NCBI GenBank assembly: GCA_030673085.1 | Contig: DAOVFE010000052.1 | Coordinates: 1-8,886 of the forward strand | Length of the DNA stretch: 8,886 nucleotides | Direction: 5' to 3' | Source of the DNA: Anaerolineales bacterium | GTDB lineage: Bacteria; Chloroflexota; Anaerolineae; Anaerolineales; E44-bin32 | Shown: positions 1 through 6,300 of the stretch, piece after piece | Position numbering within the stretch: position 1 is the first letter of the stretch | Layout: each line of letters starts with the position of its first letter | Position numbers and translations under genes: made by a program | Notes under the pieces: generated by a model | What the model was told of the DNA's origin: nothing | Seen by the model: the letters and a program-made list of their open reading frames with translations, nothing else | Databases searched by the model: none

Positions 1-93
1 AATTCTCGAGTAGCGCCTAGCCGGGCTTAAGAGAATATCAAAGATATGACTGCCATGGAATAATCCCAAATTCAAGATAAGGAGCGGTATATC

Positions 94-211
94 TATTCGA
101 TTGGCCAGAATACACCTCAGCTTACTGAAGATATGAATGGCCGGGGCCGTAGGCATTGCAGGGCGATAGTCCTGAGCGAATATTTAAACAAAACCCGCAT
201 CCGCAGGGGCA
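94..211 (+). repeat. Dispersed intergenic repeat, left copy
   Basis: This 118-bp segment matches 8751-8886 in the same orientation, with 8 mismatches and one 18-base gap. The outer part begins TATTCGATTGGCCAGAATAC and the inner part runs from ATGAATGGCC to AGGGGCA. Between them lies one decayed hairpin unit (114-131: CCTCAGC, TT, ACTGAAG), where the right copy has two intact units. The right copy is cut by the window end exactly where this copy reaches position 211, so the true repeat may continue here through the strong stem-loop at 211-261. No transposase or known repeat family is recognised. It could be a non-autonomous mobile element, a REP-like element or a structured RNA. Confidence 0.85.
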
Positions 212-261
212 AAATTCCTGCAAAGGGGGATGTCCCAAAAGGACATCCCTAAAGGAATTTT
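211..261. repeat. Strong two-part stem-loop
   Basis: AAAATTCCT (211-219) pairs perfectly with AGGAATTTT (253-261). Inside it GGGATGTCC (227-235) pairs perfectly with GGACATCCC (241-249), around a CAAAA loop. The two arms are separated by a 7-base internal loop on one side and 3 bases on the other. No clean U-tract follows on either strand beyond the TTTT of the arm itself, so it is a poor classical terminator. It directly abuts the dispersed repeat and may be its 3' module. Confidence 0.8.
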
Positions 262-548
262 GAGGGCTTTGTCATTTGCTATATGGGCTTAAAGACCCAT
301 TTGAAGAACGGCGCTGCTTGACCTAGAATAATATTGGGGTTAAGAAAGGACCAGCATCTATCAGTAAGCTATAATGGCCAATGAGGATAACTGTGACATG
401 GCAGATCGACCTTTCTTTAGCAGATAGGAAAGAGGATGTTGGTCAATTAATGTGAAAAAGGCAAAGTGTGGCAGTGGCTATTTAGTCGAAATATTAAATC
501 TGGTCTTGCTTCAAGATCATAGGAATCGTAGTTGGGAAGGGATAAGGG
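262..548. other. Non-coding stretch upstream of the lipoprotein gene
   Basis: I see no credible gene here. There is a small hairpin ATGGG/CCCAT at 283-300, a TTGACC hexamer at 318-323 and a TATAAT hexamer at 370-375. The two hexamers are too far apart to form one promoter, and neither has a good partner at 16-18 bases. The promoter of the lipoprotein gene probably lies in this region but cannot be placed with confidence. Confidence 0.4.
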
Positions 549-1064
549 TTGGTGACGAGAAGTATACTAGAACCGTGGAATAGCAGACCATCGGGCCCCA
601 GGATGGCTATCCTGGTTCTTCTGATTGCCGCCGGCTTTATAGCGGCATGTGGCAATCGACAGGCCCAGCAACCTTCATACGGAACGGCGGAGCCGGGCGA
701 TGTAATAAAGCTGCCACCGGTATGGACGCCTACTTCCGTAATAAATCCAGAAGAGAGCCCGGTTGTAACTGATCTGGAACTCTGGGATGCCTGCCCGGGC
801 GCGCCACTTTCTCAAATCCGGGCTGGAATCATTGCTATGGTGGCTTCGGATATAGATTTAACGGTTCAAGTACGCGACATTGCGGGCTGGCAAGGCAGCC
901 AGGTCGTTGGAATGCTTCAACCCGGAGAAATGGTGCAGATTATTGAAGGACCTGTATGCTGGGATCAGCTCGTTTGGTGGCGAGTGCGCAGTGTCCTAAA
1001 TGACACTTCGGGATGGACTGTTGAAGGGAATGAATTTAGTAATTGGCTAATCCCGGCGCCCTAG
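549..1064 (+). CDS. SH3b-like domain lipoprotein
   Basis: Predicted exported lipoprotein of 171 residues. The N terminus has two arginines (R13, R18), a hydrophobic run (about 19-33) and a lipobox IAAC with the acylated cysteine at C34, so the mature protein should be membrane-anchored outside the cytoplasm. A proline-rich linker follows (about 40-70). Residues about 90-171 look like a bacterial SH3 domain: VQVRDIAGWQGSQVVGMLQPG, then GPVCWDQLVWWRVRS and GWTVEG...NWLIP. The usual RSGPG turn is replaced by RDIAGWQG. The TTG start at 549 is chosen because GGAAGGG (535-541) lies 7 bases upstream. GTG at 552 is nearly as good. ATG at 603 would leave the signal peptide without positive charge. Such domains often bind cell-wall or protein ligands; the ligand here is unknown. 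The gene stands alone and converges on rlmN. Confidence 0.8.
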   Translation: MVTRSILEPWNSRPSGPRMAILVLLIAAGFIAACGNRQAQQPSYGTAEPGDVIKLPPVWTPTSVINPEESPVVTDLELWDACPGAPLSQIRAGIIAMVASDIDLTVQVRDIAGWQGSQVVGMLQPGEMVQIIEGPVCWDQLVWWRVRSVLNDTSGWTVEGNEFSNWLIPAP

Positions 1065-1103
1065 ATAATATGTGAGCGATAACTATTTAACATTGAGCAT
1101 ATT

Positions 1104-1128
1104 CGCGGGATGAATCACTCATCCCGCG
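1104..1128. terminator. Hairpin between convergent genes, possible bidirectional terminator
   Basis: CGCGGGATGA (1104-1113) and TCATCCCGCG (1119-1128) form a perfect 10-bp stem with a 5-base loop. It sits in the 70-base gap between the convergent lipoprotein gene and rlmN, just 6 bases past the rlmN stop, where a shared terminator is expected. Neither side has a real U-tract (GCTGTATT on the + strand, AATATGC on the minus strand), so intrinsic termination may be weak. It could act instead as an mRNA 3'-end stabiliser. Confidence 0.6.
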
Positions 1129-1134
1129 GCTGTA

Positions 1135-2196
1135 TTAAGAGCTAATATCATTGCCTGCATTATTCTTAATGGCCAACTGCCCACATCCGGCTTGAATATC
1201 GATCCCTCGCCGAAGACGGATGGTGCATGAGATTCCGCGATCCTCTAGAATGCGGACGAAAGCCTCAATCCGGATTCGGCTGGCAGCTTTCTGGATGAAT
1301 TTGGGGGTGGGATTAAGCGGAATCAGATTAACATGGCAGTTTAATCCATTGATGAGATCGGCGAGCGCATTGGCCTGGTCTCTTCCATCGTTAATGTCTT
1401 TCATCATTGCCCATTCAAAAATAATGCGCCGTCCAGTGATCTCAACGTACTTGCGGCACGCCGGGATAAGGACTTCCAATGGGTAACGACGGTTGATAGG
1501 AAGAAGTCTGGATCGCAGTTCATTGGTGGCTGCATGTAATGAAATAGCCAGGTTAACTTGCCGTTTCTCCTGAGTGAAACGTTCGATCTCGGGTACTAGC
1601 CCGACAGTAGATAGGGTTATACGTCGAGCACCGAAGCAGAACCCCTGATGATCATTGAGCCGATCTACAGCGGCTAGTGATGCGTCATAATTATGAAAGG
1701 GCTCGCCCATACCCATAAAAACGATGTTAGTGAGATGGTCCTGTTCCTCCGATAGCTTTCGAGCAAAATATAGGGCTTGCTCGACGATTTCCCCAGAAGA
1801 GAGATGACGTTTGAACCCCATTTGGCCTGTGGCGCAGAAGACGCATTCCATGGCACATCCCACCTGGGTCGAGATGCAGATTGTTCGTCGTCGCTCGTAA
1901 CGCATCAAAACGGCTTCCACGGCATGTCCATCCGGCAATTCGAAGAGAACCTTTTCAGAGAGCCGATCTTGGGAATGGGCGATAGCCTTGGGTTTCAATG
2001 ATTGAAATCTGTATGACGCCATCAGCCGCGAACGCAGAGACACAGGTAGGGATGTAATGGCTTCAAGAGAACTTGCAAGCTGACGATAAAGGCCATGCCA
2101 GATCTGGCCGGCGCGAAATGATGGCTCGCCCCAATCTTGGAGGAGAGAGCTAATTTGTTCCAGGGTAAGATCATAGATGAGCGGCTTTTGGTTCAA
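1135..2196 (-). CDS. rlmN: Dual-specificity rRNA/tRNA adenine C2-methyltransferase RlmN
   Basis: A radical-SAM enzyme that by family knowledge makes 2-methyladenosine at A2503 of 23S rRNA and A37 of some tRNAs. At 353 residues it is full length. The 4Fe-4S motif is C114-x3-C118-x2-C121 (GCAMECVFC). GMGEP is at 162-166. The two cysteines of the ping-pong mechanism align as C107 (TICIST) and C338 (GIDIQAGCGQ), matching E. coli C118 and C355, so the protein should be active. The start is TTG, overlapping the stop of the upstream HAD gene as TTGA, with GGGAG (2203-2207) 6 bases before it. No nearby in-frame ATG gives a better N terminus, and YDLTLEQISSLL...GEPSFRAGQIW is the usual family opening. 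The overlap implies translational coupling with the phosphatase. Confidence 0.96.
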   Translation of the reverse strand: MNQKPLIYDLTLEQISSLLQDWGEPSFRAGQIWHGLYRQLASSLEAITSLPVSLRSRLMASYRFQSLKPKAIAHSQDRLSEKVLFELPDGHAVEAVLMRYERRRTICISTQVGCAMECVFCATGQMGFKRHLSSGEIVEQALYFARKLSEEQDHLTNIVFMGMGEPFHNYDASLAAVDRLNDHQGFCFGARRITLSTVGLVPEIERFTQEKRQVNLAISLHAATNELRSRLLPINRRYPLEVLIPACRKYVEITGRRIIFEWAMMKDINDGRDQANALADLINGLNCHVNLIPLNPTPKFIQKAASRIRIEAFVRILEDRGISCTIRLRRGIDIQAGCGQLAIKNNAGNDISS

Positions 2197-2996
2197 GACT
2201 CACTCCCAGACAAGGCTCGCAGGACATGGGGTAAATCATCGAAGACCAAATCAGGATGGCATTGGGAATGATCCAGCATCTCCCGGTTGGTGACGCCTGT
2301 GAGGACCAGTCCAGTTGCCATATTGCATCGTTGGGCGCCGAGGATATCGGTTTCCAGGCGGTCCCCAAGAACAAGAATCTCCTCGGCTCTGACCATTAAT
2401 TGTTTTAATGCCTGCAGGAACATATACGATTCAGGCTTACCGATGTTAATTGGCGCGACGCCGGTGGTGGCCTGCAGAGCTGCCAAATTAGCTCCAGCTC
2501 CGGGGGCCAAGCCACACTCGAGCGGGAAAGACGTATCGGCGTTTGTGCTAATAAATACAGCACCAGCTTGGATGGCCAGAGCCGCCTCGGTCAGCTTTTT
2601 CCAGGTAAGTGCGCGGTCCATCCCTACGACGACAGCCTTGGCGTCGTTGGCGGTGTCGGTTAGCTGGAAGCCGGCATTTAAAATAGCCGCTCTAAGTCCG
2701 ATCTCGCCCAATGAATATATGATTGTTTTCGCTGGAAAACGCTGCTGAAGATATATTGCTGTGGTCTGGGCCGAGGTCACGATCTCAGAAAGAGAGACGG
2801 CCACTGACATCTCTCTCATCCGCTCTTGTATTTTCTCGGGAAGGGCAGTTGAGTTATTTGTGGCTAGTACAAATGGCAACGATTGCTGGCGAAGAAAGCG
2901 AAAGATGTCGGCCACCCCTGGCAATGGATTCTGCCCGCGCCAGAGGACACCATCGAGATCAAATATCAGTGCTTTAATGCGGCTTATATCTGGCAT
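2193..2996 (-). CDS. HAD-IIA family phosphatase (NagD / p-nitrophenylphosphatase-like)
   Basis: Predicted cytosolic Mg-dependent phosphatase of 267 residues. All HAD motifs are visible, numbered from the chosen start: motif I FDLDGV with nucleophile D13 and acid/base D15, motif II ATNNS with T46, motif III lysine K187 (GKPES), and motif IV GDRLETD with D212 and D217. The segment FISTNADTSFPLECGLAPGAGANLAAL (about 149-174) is characteristic of the IIA cap subclass, which includes NagD, phosphoglycolate and nitrophenyl phosphate phosphatases. The substrate cannot be read from the sequence. The frame stays open up to a TTG at 3044, but that codon lacks a ribosome binding site. The ATG at 2996 has GGAG 5 bases upstream and places motif I at the usual distance from the N terminus. 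It is the first gene of a pair with rlmN. Confidence 0.9.
   Translation of the reverse strand: MPDISRIKALIFDLDGVLWRGQNPLPGVADIFRFLRQQSLPFVLATNNSTALPEKIQERMREMSVAVSLSEIVTSAQTTAIYLQQRFPAKTIIYSLGEIGLRAAILNAGFQLTDTANDAKAVVVGMDRALTWKKLTEAALAIQAGAVFISTNADTSFPLECGLAPGAGANLAALQATTGVAPINIGKPESYMFLQALKQLMVRAEEILVLGDRLETDILGAQRCNMATGLVLTGVTNREMLDHSQCHPDLVFDDLPHVLRALSGSES
2203..2207 (-). promoter_or_regulatory. Ribosome binding site of rlmN
   Basis: On the minus strand GGGAG lies inside the last codons of the HAD gene, 6 bases before the TTG start of rlmN. It supports this unusual start codon and the coupled reading of the two genes. Confidence 0.6.
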
Positions 2997-3062
2997 AGAG
3001 ACTCCACTGTCTAGAATGAGGATCGTTTGTTTGAAGCAATTCAACTATAGGTTATGATGCAC

Positions 3063-3068
3063 ATTATA
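3063..3068 (-). promoter_or_regulatory. Probable -10 box of the HAD-rlmN promoter
   Basis: On the minus strand the sequence reads GGTATAATGTGC, with a consensus TATAAT. No good -35 box lies 16-18 bases upstream. Transcription would begin near 3056, giving a leader of about 60 bases before the ATG at 2996. This also makes the TTG at 3044 an unlikely start. Confidence 0.45.
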
Positions 3069-3159
3069 CCGGCTTAAGGCGGCTGAAGGATTTTTTGCGA
3101 CGTTGAAAAAGAGATAGATTCTAGTCATTCATCTGGTTGGTTTATAAGCTAAATGATTG

Positions 3160-3240
3160 CACTGAAAAAAGTCCAAATGTGAGAAAGCAGCTGGATGTAT
3201 AGTCCCCTTTTCCTACCGGTGGCTGCTTCTTTTTTCAGTG
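3160..3240. repeat. 81-bp interrupted inverted repeat, MITE-like or terminator-like
   Basis: The ends CACTGAAAAAAG (3160-3171) and CTTTTTTCAGTG (3229-3240) are perfect reverse complements. A second stem, AAGCAGC (3184-3190) with GCTGCTT (3222-3228), lies inside it. The inner and outer stems are contiguous on the right arm but separated by 12 bases on the left arm. Read on the + strand, the inner stem followed by CTTTTTT resembles an intrinsic terminator, but no + strand gene precedes it. It may be a miniature element or a remnant of paired insertion-sequence ends. AAATGATTG occurs immediately to its left (3151-3159) and again at 3261-3269. Confidence 0.6.
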
Positions 3241-3260
3241 GACTCTTAAATTAGATTGCG

Positions 3261-3268
3261 AAATGATT
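3261..3268. repeat. Target-site duplication, left
   Basis: AAATGATT here and at 4674-4681 flanks the insertion sequence exactly. Eight bases is a normal duplication length for the IS256 family. Confidence 0.9.
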
Positions 3269-3304
3269 GGTTGTGTCAAGTATTGTGTGTAATTTGAGAT
3301 TCTC
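3269..3304 (+). repeat. Terminal inverted repeat of the IS, transposase 3' side
   Basis: This is the left end of the element. It matches the reverse complement of 4638-4673 at 23 of 36 positions, sharing GTGT at bases 5-8 and GTGTGTAA at bases 17-24. Confidence 0.8.
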
Positions 3305-3338
3305 CATCACGGCATTAAGTCTAGAATTAACAATCAGG

Positions 3339-4574
3339 TCAGGCAATAGCCTCAGCCATGTCCAAGGCTAATTTGATTTCTTCCGGTTCTTCCTCCAGCA
3401 CTTGCATGTTCAAATAACGATGGCCAGTTAACCACTCCTCAGATTGCTCCATCACCAGCGCGGTAGAAAGCCTGAGACAACTTGCCCGATTAGGAAATAT
3501 ACGCACCACGCGGCTTCGGTGCCGCAGTTCCTCGTGGAAGCGCTCCAACCCATTGCTGGTCCGCATCCGCTGGCGGTGCTCGGGAGGCAGAGCGAACACC
3601 ATGAGGGAATCCTCGAGAGTCTCTTCCATCCACTCCACCAGATCGGGAAACCGGCCTTGCCAAATCTCCATCAGGCGCTCAGCCCGTTTCCAGGCTTGCT
3701 CCGAATCCGGAGCGTTGAATATATCCCTCAGTCCAGCGTGAACCTCCGCACGAGCCTTTCTGGGTACTTTGGCTGCAGCGTTGCGCTGATAATGGGCCTG
3801 GCAGCGCTGCCATGTCGTCCTGGGGAGGTACCGCCGCATAGCGGCCCGCAGCCCTAGGTGTTCATCGGATACAATGCAACGCACCGATCCTGCATCCAGA
3901 CCGCGAGCCAGGAGATCTGAGAAGACTTCGCCCCAACTGACCTCTTCTTCCGCCGGAGCCACAGCTACGCCCAGGATCTCCCGATAACCGTCTTCGTCAA
4001 TGCCCTTGACCAGCAGCACTCCTTCGCTTTCCACCCGACCGTCTTCGCGGATATATTCGTAATGGGCGTCCGCCACCAGATAGGGATAGGTCTTGTCCAA
4101 CGACCTACAGCGCCATGTTGCCAGTTCTTCGTCTAGCATCTGCGCCATCCGGGAGACCTGGTCTTTGCTGAACTCAACCCCACACAGCTTCTCAGTAATG
4201 CGTTTCACTTTCCGGGTGGAAACCCCTTGCAAGTAACTCTCCTGTAGCGCCAGCACCAGGGCTTTCTCGCTGCGTTGGTAGCGTTCGAAGAGTTCGGTCG
4301 AAAACCGACCCTCCCGGTCGCGTGGCACCCGCAGCGTTACCTGCCCCACTCGAGTGAATAGCTCACGCTGACGATAACCGTTTCTATATCCCTGCCGTTC
4401 TTCGCTCCTCTCGTATGGTTCAGCTCCAATAAACTCATTGAACTCTATATTGAGCATTTCTTGCAGCAACCATCCCACAAGATCTCTCAGCCTGTCAGGC
4501 TTTTCCTCGTCCCCATCTAGGGGTTTCACTAGTTGCCTAAGCTTTTCCTTCAGGGTATCATCTGATTGAGACAT
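3339..4574 (-). CDS. IS256-family (mutator-type) DDE transposase
   Basis: Transposase of 411 residues, the normal length for the family, so it looks intact. It catalyses strand cleavage and transfer of its own element. The likely DDE triad is D169 (YLVADAHYEYIR), D237 (CIVSDEHLGL) and E344 (NGLERFHEELRHRSRVVRIFPN). The family C-x2-H signature after the second aspartate is CQAHYQRN (C258, H261). The N-terminal part (about 1-110), including QGYRNGYRQR and a VPRDREGRF segment, resembles the usual DNA-binding half. The ATG at 4574 has a strong AAGGAGG 5 bases upstream, but that site can be buried in a stem (see 4572-4617). The two other sizeable open frames over this gene are shadows. Confidence 0.95.
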   Translation of the reverse strand: MSQSDDTLKEKLRQLVKPLDGDEEKPDRLRDLVGWLLQEMLNIEFNEFIGAEPYERSEERQGYRNGYRQRELFTRVGQVTLRVPRDREGRFSTELFERYQRSEKALVLALQESYLQGVSTRKVKRITEKLCGVEFSKDQVSRMAQMLDEELATWRCRSLDKTYPYLVADAHYEYIREDGRVESEGVLLVKGIDEDGYREILGVAVAPAEEEVSWGEVFSDLLARGLDAGSVRCIVSDEHLGLRAAMRRYLPRTTWQRCQAHYQRNAAAKVPRKARAEVHAGLRDIFNAPDSEQAWKRAERLMEIWQGRFPDLVEWMEETLEDSLMVFALPPEHRQRMRTSNGLERFHEELRHRSRVVRIFPNRASCLRLSTALVMEQSEEWLTGHRYLNMQVLEEEPEEIKLALDMAEAIA

Positions 4575-4617
4575 CAGAACCTCCTTAGTTGAATTGCCTT
4601 CGATTTGAAGGAGTTCT
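4572..4617 (-). promoter_or_regulatory. Predicted stem that hides the transposase ribosome binding site
   Basis: On the transposase mRNA AGAACTCCTT (4617-4608) can pair with AAGGAGGTTCT (4586-4576), giving ten base pairs with one bulged G. The second arm contains the whole AAGGAGG site and ends one base before the start codon. A smaller competing hairpin, CCTTC/GAAGG (4611-4607 with 4601-4597), uses part of the first arm and would free the site. Other insertion sequences (IS10, IS50) are known to use such folding to block translation from outside transcripts. Its role here is inferred from base pairing only. Confidence 0.55.
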
Positions 4618-4637
4618 CTGGTGTCTCAACTTTACTA

Positions 4638-4673
4638 GAGATACCTTATTTACACACTAAACACTACACTATC
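4638..4673 (-). repeat. Terminal inverted repeat of the IS, transposase 5' side
   Basis: This is the right end of the element, the partner of 3269-3304. The transposase start codon lies about 65 bases inward, so any promoter of the element must lie within or close to this repeat. No convincing -35/-10 pair was found. Confidence 0.8.
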
Positions 4674-4681
4674 AAATGATT
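4674..4681. repeat. Target-site duplication, right
   Basis: This is the second copy of AAATGATT, directly outside the right end of the insertion sequence. Removing the element and one copy restores a plain intergenic sequence. Confidence 0.9.
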
Positions 4682-4990
4682 TTGCATCGGCGACATAAAC
4701 CGCAAGAAGTTAAGAGCCAGAATACAGCCGAATAGATGTTGCCTGACGTTATATGAAGATCAATTTTCAAGCATACATTTGGAGGATGCTATGAAGGTTG
4801 ACGCAAGTGGCAGAGAGCAGATCAGTATTTACTCGAGGCTCGGGAGGATAGTTGCCAAAATAGAATAAACAGAAGGGAAATTTTCTAGAGATGAAGAATG
4901 CTTGTGAGAATTCGGCCAAAATCAGGCAGACGACTGAAGAGGATGCAATTATGGGCATGAAGTGGAATGGATGGTTTGCAGGATTAAGGA
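4682..4990. other. Region downstream of clpX, no firm gene
   Basis: About 310 bases between the insertion sequence and the clpX stop. No clear terminator with a U-tract is visible for the clp genes. A short GGCCG/CGGCC hairpin (4994-5006) overlaps the last clpX codons but is followed by TAATCC, not a U-run. One short + strand frame with a good ribosome binding site (4791-4868) is listed separately with low confidence. Confidence 0.5.
4791..4868 (+). CDS. Possible 25-residue peptide
   Basis: A 25-codon frame starts at ATG 4791 and encodes MKVDASGREQISIYSRLGRI plus five more residues (VAKIE). It is preceded by TTTGGAGGATGCT, so GGAGG lies 5 bases before the start, an ideal spacing. The peptide has no hydrophobic segment and no recognised family. 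It lies between the insertion sequence and clpX, antisense to possible clpX read-through. A frame this short can arise by chance and no promoter is evident, so it is offered only because of the ribosome binding site. Confidence 0.2.
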   Translation: MKVDASGREQISIYSRLGRIVAKIE

Positions 4991-6298
4991 TTAGGCCGCG
5001 TCGGCCAATGGCTTCTTTTTATCCTTTTTGACTTTGTTGCCTTTTTCATTCAGCAAATGAGGCGCTTGCTTTTGATTGATGACGTCCTCATCTATGATGA
5101 CTTGCTTGATTTCAGGACGAGATGGGATCTCATACATCACGTCGAGTAGAGTTTGCTCAATAATCGATCGCAGGCCGCGGGCGCCAATCTCGCGTTCGAG
5201 CGCAAGTGAGGCTGCAGCGTTAAGCGCCTCATCGGTAAAAACCAGTTTCACCTTATCGATCTCGAATAGCCGTTGATATTGTCTGACAAGAGCATTACGC
5301 GGTTCAACCAATATTGCACGCAGCGCATCAATGTCGAGGGGTTCTACAAAAGTGGTAACTGGAAGACGTCCAACCAGCTCAGGAATCATGCCATAACGCA
5401 TCAAGTCGTCTGGGATGATCATCTTGAGAAGATCGCTGTCTTTTGGTCTGGATTCGGAATCTACCTCATGAGTGCCAGGGAAGCCCAATTTTCCTCGTAT
5501 CCCGACCCGTTCGCCGATTATGTCAGTCAGCCCGACAAAGGTTCCGCCGCAGATGAAGAGGATATCTTGGGTATTAACCTGGATGAATTCCTGCTGCGGG
5601 TGCTTTCTTCCGCCTTGAGGAGGTACATTGACAATAGCGCCCTCAATGATTTTAAGAAGCGCCTGTTGGACCCCCTCGCCGGAAACATCGCGAGTAATGC
5701 TGGGATTATCACCGGATTTTCGTGCTGTTTTGTCGATTTCGTCAATATAGACAATCCCGCGTTCAGCGCGAGCAATGTTGAAATCAGCAGCCTGAAGAAG
5801 GCGAAGGAGGATATTTTCCACATCTTCGCCAACATAACCGGCTTCAGTCAGCGCAGTTGCATCAGCAATGCAGAAGGGTACATCAAGCGACTTGGCCAAG
5901 GTCTGGGCAAGGAGTGTCTTTCCGCAACCGGTAGGACCAATGATGAGGATGTTGCTTTTATCGAGTTCTACATCCGGATGTCCTCGATCGGTGATGCGTT
6001 TGTAATGGTTGTAGACTGCGACTGAGAGCACGCGCTTTGCTTGATCTTGGCTGACTACATATTCATCCAGATTTTGGTAGACTTCTTTTGGGGATTGTGA
6101 AGGACGGCCAGAGGATGTCAGAACCGCATAGTCGGGTTTGGGACCTTCGCCATCAAGGATATCGCGGCAAAGATCGACGCATTCATTGCATATGAAGACG
6201 CCTTCTGGACCGGCGATTAAGCGATCGATCTCGGATTCGTTCCGGCTACAGAATGAACACCGGCGTTGTTCCTTATCCTCTGGGTCTTTAGGCGGCAT
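4991..6298 (-). CDS. clpX: ATP-dependent Clp protease, unfoldase subunit ClpX
   Basis: Hexameric AAA+ unfoldase that recognises tagged or damaged proteins and threads them into ClpP. At 435 residues it is full length. The N-terminal zinc-binding domain has C14-x2-C17-x19-C37-x2-C40. Walker A is GPTGCGKT (121-128), with cysteine at the position that is often serine. Pore loop 1 is GYVGE (154-158), Walker B IVYIDE (182-187), and the RKH pore loop 231-233. The ClpP-docking loop is LGF (271-273), where E. coli has IGF. GRLPV (310-314) carries the arginine finger, and sensor 2 is GARGLRS (372-378). The C terminus ends in a lysine-rich tail (KVKKDKKK). The ATG lies 2 bases after the clpP stop, so the two genes are translationally coupled, with a weak GGAAGAG inside the end of clpP. 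Confidence 0.98.
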   Translation of the reverse strand: MPPKDPEDKEQRRCSFCSRNESEIDRLIAGPEGVFICNECVDLCRDILDGEGPKPDYAVLTSSGRPSQSPKEVYQNLDEYVVSQDQAKRVLSVAVYNHYKRITDRGHPDVELDKSNILIIGPTGCGKTLLAQTLAKSLDVPFCIADATALTEAGYVGEDVENILLRLLQAADFNIARAERGIVYIDEIDKTARKSGDNPSITRDVSGEGVQQALLKIIEGAIVNVPPQGGRKHPQQEFIQVNTQDILFICGGTFVGLTDIIGERVGIRGKLGFPGTHEVDSESRPKDSDLLKMIIPDDLMRYGMIPELVGRLPVTTFVEPLDIDALRAILVEPRNALVRQYQRLFEIDKVKLVFTDEALNAAASLALEREIGARGLRSIIEQTLLDVMYEIPSRPEIKQVIIDEDVINQKQAPHLLNEKGNKVKKDKKKPLADAA

Positions 6299-6300
6299 CT

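Larger units (their letters stand above)
3269..4673 (-). mobile_element. IS256-family insertion sequence, apparently complete (1405 bp)
   Basis: The limits come from three agreeing signs: the 8-bp duplication AAATGATT on both sides, terminal inverted repeats, and one full-length transposase inside. Read inward, the ends are GGTTGTGTCAAGTATTGTGT... (3269-3304) and GATAGTGTAGTGTTTAGTGT... (4673-4638). I count 23 matches in the first 36 positions, including an eight-base core GTGTGTAA. The size fits the family (about 1.3-1.5 kb). The element lies between clpX and the HAD gene in non-coding DNA and breaks no visible gene. Its coding part looks richer in G+C than the neighbouring genes by eye, as expected for acquired DNA. 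Confidence 0.92.

Noticed and set aside
2997..3044. N-terminal extension of the HAD phosphatase from a TTG at 3044
   Set aside because: There is no ribosome binding site before the TTG. It would lie about 12 bases from the likely transcript start, and the ATG at 2996 has GGAG at good spacing and gives the usual family N terminus.
4716..4726. GCCAGAATACA, an 11-base match to the dispersed repeat
   Set aside because: The match does not extend into the rest of the repeat. It is too short to separate a decayed copy from chance.
4891..5031. 46-codon + strand frame running into the 3' end of clpX
   Set aside because: It has no proper ribosome binding site, overlaps clpX antisense and encodes a composition typical of a shadow frame.
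5273..6025. 250-codon open frame on the + strand opposite clpX
   Set aside because: It lies wholly antisense to clpX, whose motifs are complete. The translation shows no recognisable domain and reads like a mirror of clpX codon structure.
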